Assembly: GCA_031288935.1 (NCBI GenBank)
Contig: JAITQL010000005.1
Location: 1-5,613, forward strand
Length of the DNA stretch: 5,613 bases
DNA from: Tannerella sp.
GTDB taxonomy: Bacteria; Bacteroidota; Bacteroidia; Bacteroidales; Tannerellaceae
Direction: 5' to 3'
The notes under the pieces were generated by a model that made no database searches, had not been told where the DNA came from, and was given only the letters and a program-made list of their open reading frames with translations. The stretch's first letter is position 1; every line of letters starts with the position of its first letter. The translations under genes were made by a program, and so were the position numbers. This document shows, piece by piece, positions 1-4,857 of the stretch.

Positions 1-88
1 CGTAACCCTTTATCTTGGTGATAATCGCAGTTTTACCAGCCGGCAAATCTGCCAGATATTGAATTTCGCCGTTGTATTGATTCTCCAT
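1..88 (-). CDS. FeoA-like protein, N-terminal fragment (gene continues past the left edge)
   Basis: Read on the minus strand from the ATG at 88-86, 29 complete codons are visible, beginning MENQYNGEIQYLADLPAGKT and continuing AIITKIKGY. The pattern of 'L-x-D-L-x-x-G' followed by a hydrophobic strand and 'I-K-G-Y/H-G' matches the start of FeoA, the small SH3-like protein that helps the ferrous iron transporter FeoB in the inner membrane. In Bacteroidales FeoA is often fused to the N-terminus of FeoB, so the full gene could encode either form. The start is supported by a well-placed Bacteroides-type promoter about 30 bases upstream. The gene diverges from the oxidoreductase operon and probably has no functional link to it. 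Only 29 residues are visible, so another small FeoA-domain protein remains possible. Confidence 0.6.
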   Translation of the reverse strand, partial: MENQYNGEIQYLADLPAGKTAIITKIKGY

Positions 89-118
89 TTCTTATAAGTT
101 TCAAGATTGAAAACGCTG

Positions 119-149
119 CAAAAGTACACGAATTAAATGAATCTGCCAA
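119..149 (-). promoter_or_regulatory. Bacteroides-type promoter for the FeoA-like gene
   Basis: On the minus strand, TACTTTTG (126 down to 119) is an exact match to the Bacteroidetes -7 consensus TAnnTTTG. TTGG (149-146) lies 19 bases upstream and resembles the -33 TTTG element. Transcription would start near 112, leaving a short leader of about 24 bases before the ATG at 88. Confidence 0.7.
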
Positions 150-231
150 TACCTTGCCGCAGGTATATTTCATCCCGAAACTAGCGATACGGGAAAAGAC
201 AGGCTTGAGACGGAAGAAAAATAATTGCCGG

Positions 232-251
232 CCGGAAAATATTTTTCCCGG
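232..251. repeat. Interrupted palindrome in the divergent control region
   Basis: GGAAAA (234-239) pairs with TTTTCC (243-248) across a 3-base loop. CC (232-233) can also pair with GG (250-251) if C249 is bulged. The result is an 8-bp imperfect hairpin with a short T run. Both neighbouring genes are transcribed away from this region, so a terminator has no obvious job here. A protein-binding site is an alternative, and chance in A/T-rich DNA is also possible. Confidence 0.35.
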
Positions 252-288
252 GGCAAAAGCCCTCCATATCAGCCAGATAGAAAATAAA

Positions 289-314
289 TGCAAAAACAGT
301 TCCAGTTTTTGCAA
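289..314. promoter_or_regulatory. Perfect 9-bp inverted repeat, candidate operator upstream of the oxidoreductase promoter
   Basis: TGCAAAAAC (289-297) and its exact reverse complement GTTTTTGCA (306-314) flank an 8-base spacer. The dyad ends nine bases before the putative -33 element, and its centre is about 60 bases upstream of the predicted transcription start. That position suits an activator or repressor binding as a dimer. The T run lies inside the stem rather than after it, so this does not look like an intrinsic terminator. The regulator is not encoded in the window. Confidence 0.55.
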
Positions 315-322
315 GGAAAGTA

Positions 323-355
323 TTGTTCCGTTAAAAAAAAAATCGCTAACTTTGC
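323..355 (+). promoter_or_regulatory. Bacteroides-type promoter for the Tat-signal oxidoreductase gene
   Basis: TAACTTTG (348-355) matches the -7 consensus TAnnTTTG exactly. ATTG (323-326) is a plausible -33 element 21 bases upstream. The spacer contains an uninterrupted run of ten A (334-343). Transcription would start near 362, about 14 bases before the ATG at 376. The leader is A/T-rich and has no clear Shine-Dalgarno sequence, which is usual in Bacteroidetes. Confidence 0.75.
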
Positions 356-375
356 AGCATTAATTTTAATAAAAA

Positions 376-1740
376 ATGACAACAAGAAGACAGTTTATCA
401 AGAAAACGCTGGCCGCCGGCACAGGCATGATAGCCCTTCCGACGATCCTTCCCGCATCCGTATTCGGGAAAAACGCACCTTCCAACAGGATTAACATCGG
501 CGCCATCGGCACGGGACGCATTTCGCGCGACCACGACATGCCCGGCGTGCTGAAATACGACGACACACGCATCGTTGCCGTATCCGACCTCGACGCCAAC
601 CGCCTGGCCGAAGCCAAACAGTACGTCGAAGCCTACTACACGAAAAAGACCGGCGCCCCCTACAGCGGCGTCACCACTTACGGCAACTACCGCGACCTGC
701 TCGCCAACCGCGACATCGACGCCGTGCTCGTCAGCACCCCCGACCACTGGCACGCCAAGAACGCCATCGACGCCGTACGCGCCGGCAAGCACGTCTATCT
801 CCAGAAACCCACCTCGCTCACCATAGCCGAAGGACGCAAGATGAGCGACGCCGTCAATGCCAGCGGCAAAATACTGCAAATAGGCAGCCAGCAACGTTCG
901 ATGGAACAGTTTCGCGTAGCCTGCGAACTCGTGCGCAACGGACGCATCGGGCAACTGCGCGAAATCGAAATACGCCTGCCCGGCGACCCCCCCGGCGGCA
1001 ACCCCGAAACAATGCCCGTTCCCGACGGATTCAACTACGACATGTGGCTGGGACAGACCCCCTACATACCCTACACCGTAGACCGCGTACATCCGCAAAA
1101 AGGCTACGGACGTCCCGGATGGCTGCGCTGCGAACAGTTCGGCGCAGGAATGATCACCGGCTGGGGCGCACACCATTTCGACATAGCACACTGGGCGATG
1201 GACACCGAATACTCCGGCCCCGTGGAAATCGAAGGCAAGGCCGACTTTCCCGCATCCGGCCTCTGGGACGTACACGGTCCCTATCAAACAGAGATGCTCT
1301 ACGACAACGGCGTCACCGTACGCGGCACGGTCGAAAGCGCCGAAAAGCCAAACGGCGTCCACTTCACCGGTACGGACGGCTGGCTCTTCGTCAGCCGCGG
1401 CTCCTACGCCGCCTCGCCCAACGAACCCATCAGCACCACATCCAAAGCGCTGCAGGCATCCGACCCGAAAATCCTCTCCCCACTTTCCGCCGACGCCCTC
1501 CACCTCTATGTCAGCACCGACCACCACGGCAACTGGCTCGAAAGCATCCGCACCGGAAAGAAGAACATCACGCCCGCAGAAATAGCACACCGCTCGTGCT
1601 CAGCCTGCCTCCTACAGCACATCGCCATGAAACTCCGCCGTCGCCTCTACTGGGACCCGGTACAGGAACGGTTCAGGAATGACGACGAAGCCAACAGCAT
1701 GATTGCACGACCGCACCGTCCCCCCTATCAATTCCAATGA
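376..1740 (+). CDS. Exported Gfo/Idh/MocA family oxidoreductase with Tat signal
   Basis: This 454-residue protein is predicted to be an NAD(P)-dependent sugar or sugar-derivative dehydrogenase of the Gfo/Idh/MocA family. A twin-arginine motif (TTRRQFIKK, residues 2-10) precedes a hydrophobic, alanine-rich stretch to about residue 30. This suggests export of the folded protein with bound cofactor. The Rossmann fold begins at about residue 39, with the dinucleotide-binding loop GAIGTG at 42-47. The usual EKP motif reads QKP at 143-145, keeping the lysine (K144) thought to be catalytic. The C-terminal half holds the family's histidine/aspartate segment, GWGAHHFDIAHW at 262-273. The length and the ending (NDDEANSMIARPHRPP) fit complete Bacteroidales homologues. 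The start is set by the Tat motif and by a promoter 20 bases upstream. Codons strongly favour C or G at third positions, more than in the downstream genes. Its stop overlaps the ATG of the repeat ORF. The family is clear; the substrate is not. Confidence 0.93.
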   Translation: MTTRRQFIKKTLAAGTGMIALPTILPASVFGKNAPSNRINIGAIGTGRISRDHDMPGVLKYDDTRIVAVSDLDANRLAEAKQYVEAYYTKKTGAPYSGVTTYGNYRDLLANRDIDAVLVSTPDHWHAKNAIDAVRAGKHVYLQKPTSLTIAEGRKMSDAVNASGKILQIGSQQRSMEQFRVACELVRNGRIGQLREIEIRLPGDPPGGNPETMPVPDGFNYDMWLGQTPYIPYTVDRVHPQKGYGRPGWLRCEQFGAGMITGWGAHHFDIAHWAMDTEYSGPVEIEGKADFPASGLWDVHGPYQTEMLYDNGVTVRGTVESAEKPNGVHFTGTDGWLFVSRGSYAASPNEPISTTSKALQASDPKILSPLSADALHLYVSTDHHGNWLESIRTGKKNITPAEIAHRSCSACLLQHIAMKLRRRLYWDPVQERFRNDDEANSMIARPHRPPYQFQ

Positions 1741-1982
1741 AACGGAAGCAAATCAACATTCCCGGACAACCGGGAAAAACTCCCGGACAACCGGGAAAAG
1801 TTCCCGGACAACCGGGAGAAGATCCCGGACAACCGGCGAAAGATCCCCGACGTCCCGGAGAAATTCCCGGATATCCCGGAGAAATTCCCGAACACACAAA
1901 AATAATTTCCGGAACATATCCGGAATATGTCACATTTAATGTTTACCTTTGTGGCCAAATTATAAAAGGAAGTTTAAATTAA
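1737..1982 (+). CDS. Possible 81-residue heptapeptide-repeat protein, translationally coupled to the oxidoreductase
   Basis: The ATG overlaps the oxidoreductase stop in an ATGA arrangement, which often couples translation of adjacent genes. After a basic start (MKRKQIN) come six seven-residue units: IPGQPGK, TPGQPGK, VPGQPGE, DPGQPAK, DPRRPGE and IPGYPGE, then a partial unit, IPEH. The tail (residues 54-81) is not repetitive. Glycine spacing alternates three and four residues, so this is not a collagen G-X-Y helix. If made, the repeat part would be extended and charged, with no signal peptide or membrane segment. Two things argue against a real gene. The repeat lacks stops in several frames on both strands, because 21 is divisible by three. 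The tail also overlaps a promoter and hairpin that serve the next gene. The array may act only as DNA or RNA. Confidence 0.35.
   Translation: MKRKQINIPGQPGKTPGQPGKVPGQPGEDPGQPAKDPRRPGEIPGYPGEIPEHTKIISGTYPEYVTFNVYLCGQIIKGSLN
1758..1895 (+). repeat. 21-bp tandem repeat array with an internal hairpin in each early unit
   Basis: Six full units begin at 1758, 1779, 1800, 1821, 1842 and 1863, and a partial seventh at 1884. The core in units 1-3 is TCCCGGACAACCGGGA, which folds into a six-bp stem with an ACAA loop (1760-1775, 1781-1796, 1802-1817). Unit 4 keeps only four stem pairs (CCGG becomes CCGGC). Units 5 and 6 have lost the second arm and read CGTCCCGGAG and ATATCCCGGAG. Units are most alike at the left end and decay to the right. 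Because every CCGGGA can pair with any TCCCGG, the transcript could form alternative structures that influence read-through or mRNA stability between the oxidoreductase gene and the genes downstream. Confidence 0.9.
1914..1930. promoter_or_regulatory. Hairpin or dyad just upstream of the second promoter
   Basis: ACATAT (1914-1919) and ATATGT (1925-1930) are exact inverted repeats around CCGGA. The dyad covers the place where a -33 element would lie for the -7 box at 1944-1951. A protein bound here would contact or block the promoter directly. Unlike the repeat array to its left, it is A/T-rich in the arms, but it keeps a CCGG centre. Confidence 0.4.
1944..1951 (+). promoter_or_regulatory. Bacteroides-type -7 element for the 220-residue hypothetical gene
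   Basis: TACCTTTG matches TAnnTTTG exactly. No good TTTG is visible 19-21 bases upstream, where an inverted repeat sits instead, so the promoter may be weak or activator-dependent. Transcription would start near 1958, giving a leader of about 47 bases that is almost all A and T. The purine run AAGGAAG (1966-1972) is 32 bases before the ATG at 2005, too far for a normal Shine-Dalgarno role. No similar box occurs in the gaps before 2695, 3957 or 4858, so those genes probably depend on this promoter or on the one at 348. Confidence 0.6.
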
Positions 1983-2004
1983 TAACAATTAAAAAATTAT
2001 CAAA

Positions 2005-2667
2005 ATGACAACAAATGACTACATCCCGCAGGCGTATTCCGCACTGCTCAGCTGGGGAAGCAACTTCGTAACCTATTTGAACGCCAATCTAGACCGTTTC
2101 GGCATAACATCGACAGCTATCGCACCGCTAGTAGGCAAGTACGGAGAGTACGTAACATCCAATTCCAAAGCAGAATCGGCCAATGCCGGAAAGGCAGACA
2201 GGCTTAACAGGGAAGAAGACGCCAGAGACCTGAAAAGGATCATACGCGATCTCGTAAACCAGTGCCTGCGCTACAACCCCGAAGTGACCGACGAAGACCG
2301 CATCAACCTCGGCCTGCACGTACCCGACGACAATCCCACGCCAAAACCGAAACCCACTACCCAGATCGAAGCCACTATCGATCCGTCGATAATCATGCAA
2401 CTCACACTGCGCTACCGCAACGCAGGCAGCCAGTCCCACGCCAAGCCCGACGGCGTTCACGGCGCGGAAATACGCTGGAACATCCTCGCAACGCCGCCCG
2501 CATCGACCGAAGACCTGATACATTCGGAGTTCAGTACCCGTTCACCCCACACCTTCACCTTCGACGAAGACCGGCGCGGAAAAACCGTATACTTCCGCCT
2601 CCGCTGGGAAAATACACGCGGACAGAAAGGCCCGTGGAGCGAACTCTATTCGGCAATTATTCCCTGA
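2005..2667 (+). CDS. Conserved hypothetical protein, helical N-domain plus fibronectin-III-like C-domain
   Basis: The 220-residue product has no assigned function that I know of. It begins MTTNDYIPQAYSALLSWGSN, with no signal peptide or membrane segment, so it is probably cytoplasmic. Residues 1-104 look helical and include a charged stretch, LNREEDARDLKRIIRD (67-82). A proline/lysine linker, PTPKPKP (111-117), joins this to a probable beta-sandwich (about 119-220). The end of that domain, FRLRWENTRGQKGPWSE (197-213), is reminiscent of a fibronectin type III edge. From memory, proteins with this layout and with 'KPxGVHGAEIRW', 'LIHSEF' and 'RGKTVYFRLRWENTRG'-like segments recur in Bacteroidetes, often in several copies per genome and annotated only as hypothetical. 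It is odd to find it between genes for exported enzymes. The gene is complete and its start is supported by the promoter at 1944. It lies 27 bases from the next gene. Confidence 0.85.
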   Translation: MTTNDYIPQAYSALLSWGSNFVTYLNANLDRFGITSTAIAPLVGKYGEYVTSNSKAESANAGKADRLNREEDARDLKRIIRDLVNQCLRYNPEVTDEDRINLGLHVPDDNPTPKPKPTTQIEATIDPSIIMQLTLRYRNAGSQSHAKPDGVHGAEIRWNILATPPASTEDLIHSEFSTRSPHTFTFDEDRRGKTVYFRLRWENTRGQKGPWSELYSAIIP

Positions 2668-2694
2668 CTTGTTAAACAAATACCCGCTATATAC

Positions 2695-3930
2695 ATGACA
2701 TTAAAAACAATACTTGCAACCCTGCTGCTTTCCTGCACGACAGTATTCTGCCTGTCAGGCAGGAAAGGCGGGATTGCATTAACAGTGCACGCCGGCACCT
2801 ACGACCGCCGCAACTGCATTGTATCGGCAGAAATCCCCGCCGCAGGAGATGCTTCCTGCTGGAAGCTAAGCGAACAGAAAGGAAAGAAAAAAACAAGCGT
2901 CCCCTCCCAGACAGTGCAGAGAGGAAATAAAACCGTCCTCTACTGGATACTCTCCGGACAGACAAAGGCAAACGAAGTCCGTACCTATATCGCCAGACAG
3001 GTAAAAAAGCAACCCGCGCACAACATCATGCAGGTCGAAGACACGCAACAGGCGCTGCTGCTGAAAAAAGACGGAAAGACAGTCTTGCAATACAATTATC
3101 CGCATGCGGAACCCCCCCCCGGAGTAAATGCCGCCTACAGGCGAAGCGGCTTTCTGCATCCCGTCTGCTCGCCGGCCGGCAACGTCCTGACCGGCATACA
3201 GCCGAAAGACCACTATCACCATTACGGAATATGGAATCCCTGGACACACATCGTCTATGACGGCAAACTCTATGACCTGTGGAATCTGGGCGATAAAAAG
3301 GGAACGGTACGCGCCGAAGCCATAAAAGACAGCGAACAAGGCGCCGTATTCAGCCGGTTTGATGCAGCCCTGTCACACGTAATCTTCACCCCCGACGGCG
3401 AAAAGGTAATAATGGACGAACACTGGGACGTTACCGCATGGAACATACCCGACCTCTTCCTCTGGGATTTCGAATCCCGCCTGCGTCCCTCCACACCGCT
3501 GCCCGTCCTGATACAGGCATACCGCTATGCCGGTTTCGGATACAGGGCAACCGCAGAATGGACAAAAGACAACTGCGAAATGATGACCTCCGAAGGAAAA
3601 ACCCGGCAGGAAATCGACGGAACAGCCGCCCGCTGGATATACATCACCGGAGATACGAAAACAGGCCGTTCGGGACTGCTCTTCATGGGGCATCCGGAAA
3701 ACCGCAACGCACCCGAACCCCTCCGTATATGGGACGAAAAAGCCAATGGCGGACGCGGAGACGCCTTTATCAATTTTGCCCCGACCAAAAACAAGGACTG
3801 GGAACTGGAAGCCGGCAAACAGTACGTGTTGCGATACAGGGTACTGGCATACGAAGGCCAAATGACTTCCGCGCAGGCAAACAGCCTGTGGAATGATTTT
3901 GCCCATCCCCCGATTGTAAAAATCAAGTAA
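2695..3930 (+). CDS. Exported DUF6807 (PmoA-like) protein, long form with N-terminal domain
   Basis: A 411-residue protein with an N-terminal export signal (MTLKTILATLLLSCTTVFC). C14 after LLLS could be a lipoprotein cysteine, but leucine at -2 is not ideal and a signal peptidase I site nearby is equally possible. Residues about 25-115 form a small beta-rich extension. The DUF6807 core (Pfam family named after methane oxygenase PmoA, although no such activity is expected here) spans about 130-388. Its hallmarks are RRSGFLHPVCSPAGNVLT (149-166), the histidine cluster DHYHHYGIW (172-180), and YRYAGFGYRATAEW (276-289). It ends with a typical LRYRVLAYEG (379-388). DUF6807 proteins are frequent beside Gfo/Idh/MocA oxidoreductases and DUF1080 proteins in Bacteroidetes carbohydrate loci, and their reaction is not established. 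The histidine cluster is a plausible metal or substrate site. The gene contains a run of nine C (3112-3120). Confidence 0.88.
   Translation: MTLKTILATLLLSCTTVFCLSGRKGGIALTVHAGTYDRRNCIVSAEIPAAGDASCWKLSEQKGKKKTSVPSQTVQRGNKTVLYWILSGQTKANEVRTYIARQVKKQPAHNIMQVEDTQQALLLKKDGKTVLQYNYPHAEPPPGVNAAYRRSGFLHPVCSPAGNVLTGIQPKDHYHHYGIWNPWTHIVYDGKLYDLWNLGDKKGTVRAEAIKDSEQGAVFSRFDAALSHVIFTPDGEKVIMDEHWDVTAWNIPDLFLWDFESRLRPSTPLPVLIQAYRYAGFGYRATAEWTKDNCEMMTSEGKTRQEIDGTAARWIYITGDTKTGRSGLLFMGHPENRNAPEPLRIWDEKANGGRGDAFINFAPTKNKDWELEAGKQYVLRYRVLAYEGQMTSAQANSLWNDFAHPPIVKIK
3112..3120 (+). repeat. C9 homopolymer inside the long DUF6807 gene
   Basis: Nine consecutive C encode the three prolines of AEPPPG (residues 140-142). 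Runs of this length can gain or lose a base by slippage. A one-base change would shift the frame before the histidine cluster and so inactivate the protein. Confidence 0.85.
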
Positions 3931-3956
3931 ATAAACATTATAAAAAATTATTCGGA

Positions 3957-4853
3957 ATGAACAAAACGATTATTATGGCGCTGCTCTTGTGCGGCAGCTG
4001 GACAGCAAAAGCCGAACGTCCGGTAGTTACGGCTGTAAAAACAGGTAACCGGATAGACGTAACCGTAGGAAACAAGTTTTTCACAAGTTACCGTTTTCAG
4101 GACGACGAGAAATATCCGTTCTTTTTCCCGGTCAACGGACCGGTATCCGGCGGCAGTGTAACATCGATGCGCAACGGCATCTGGCCGCACCACTCGTCGC
4201 TCTTTTTCGGATGCGACCGCGTAAATGGCGGCAACTACTGGCAGGAAGGACTGGAAAGGGGACGCATTGTCTCGCTCGGCGCCCGCATCGTTGAAGCCAG
4301 GGGAGAACGCATCGTCATTGAAGACGAATGTATCTGGAAACGTCCGGATGCGGAAGCACCCGTCATCGACCGCCGGAAAATCACCGTTACGGCACCTTCG
4401 GAAACGGTATGGCAGCTGGACTTTGACATCGAAATGGAAATGTTGACGGATGTGGTGATAGAGAAGACCAACCATTCGCTCTTCAGCGTGCGGACAGACC
4501 CGGACCTGTCGGTCGGACAGGGCGGAACGATGGTAAACGCCGAAGGCAAGGAAACGGAGAAGGGCACGTTTGGCATCGGCTCTCCGTGGATAGACTGCTA
4601 CGGGACACGTAAAACAGGCATCGAAGGCATTGCCCTCATGCAGCATCCGTCCAATCCCCGGTTTCCGTCGCCGTGGTTCACGCGCGACTACGGATTTATC
4701 TCGCCCACGCCAATGTTCTGGCCGGCAAATGAAAAGGATACCCGCCTGAAAAAAGGCGAAAAACTGGCATTGCGCTACCGCGTGCTCGTTCATGCAGGCA
4801 GCGCGCAGCAGGCAGACATCGCAGGCGCATACGGAAAATACAAGGGAGAATGA
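3957..4853 (+). CDS. Exported DUF6807 (PmoA-like) protein, short form
   Basis: A 298-residue protein with a classical signal peptide, MNKTIIMALLLCGSWTAKA, probably cut after A19. The mature part is essentially the DUF6807 core alone. YPFFFPVNGPVSGGSVTS (53-70) and WPHHSSLFFGCDRVNGGNYW (76-95) correspond to the family's 'HP…SG' and 'DHPHH…LWF' blocks. The end of the core reads LRYRVLVHAG (272-281). The His pair at 78-79 aligns in type with HYHH of the preceding gene, but the preceding acidic residue is absent: 'WPHH' replaces 'DHxHH'. Sequence similarity between the two DUF6807 proteins looks low outside these blocks, so they are probably not a recent duplication and may act on different intermediates. 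The gap from the previous gene is 26 bases and that to the next is 4, consistent with one operon. The catalytic role is unknown. Confidence 0.9.
   Translation: MNKTIIMALLLCGSWTAKAERPVVTAVKTGNRIDVTVGNKFFTSYRFQDDEKYPFFFPVNGPVSGGSVTSMRNGIWPHHSSLFFGCDRVNGGNYWQEGLERGRIVSLGARIVEARGERIVIEDECIWKRPDAEAPVIDRRKITVTAPSETVWQLDFDIEMEMLTDVVIEKTNHSLFSVRTDPDLSVGQGGTMVNAEGKETEKGTFGIGSPWIDCYGTRKTGIEGIALMQHPSNPRFPSPWFTRDYGFISPTPMFWPANEKDTRLKKGEKLALRYRVLVHAGSAQQADIAGAYGKYKGE
4844..4848 (+). promoter_or_regulatory. Shine-Dalgarno-like GGGAG for the second oxidoreductase
   Basis: GGGAG lies within the last codons of the short DUF6807 gene, nine bases before the ATG at 4858. It is the clearest ribosome-binding sequence in the window and fixes the start of the downstream lipoprotein. 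Confidence 0.5.
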
Positions 4854-4857
4854 CATC

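Noticed and set aside
173..194. TCCCG ... CGGGA inverted repeat
   Set aside because: Five base pairs across a 12-base spacer is expected by chance, and there is no further support.
346..1590. Long minus-strand open frame of 414 codons opposite the first oxidoreductase
   Set aside because: Its product is rich in V, G, A and F with no recognisable motif. It results from the C/G-ending codons of the plus-strand gene, which has a clear family match and promoter.
1737..1895. Collagen-like protein
   Set aside because: Glycine does not occur every third residue. Spacing alternates 3 and 4 in seven-residue units, and unit 5 loses the first glycine, so a collagen triple helix is not supported.
1758..1895. 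CRISPR array
   Set aside because: Units are directly adjacent at a 21-bp period without unique spacers, and no cas genes are present.
2669..2679. TTGTTAAACAA as a terminator after the 220-residue gene
   Set aside because: The stem is only four A/T-rich pairs and is not followed by a T run. The next gene begins 16 bases later without its own promoter, which fits read-through.
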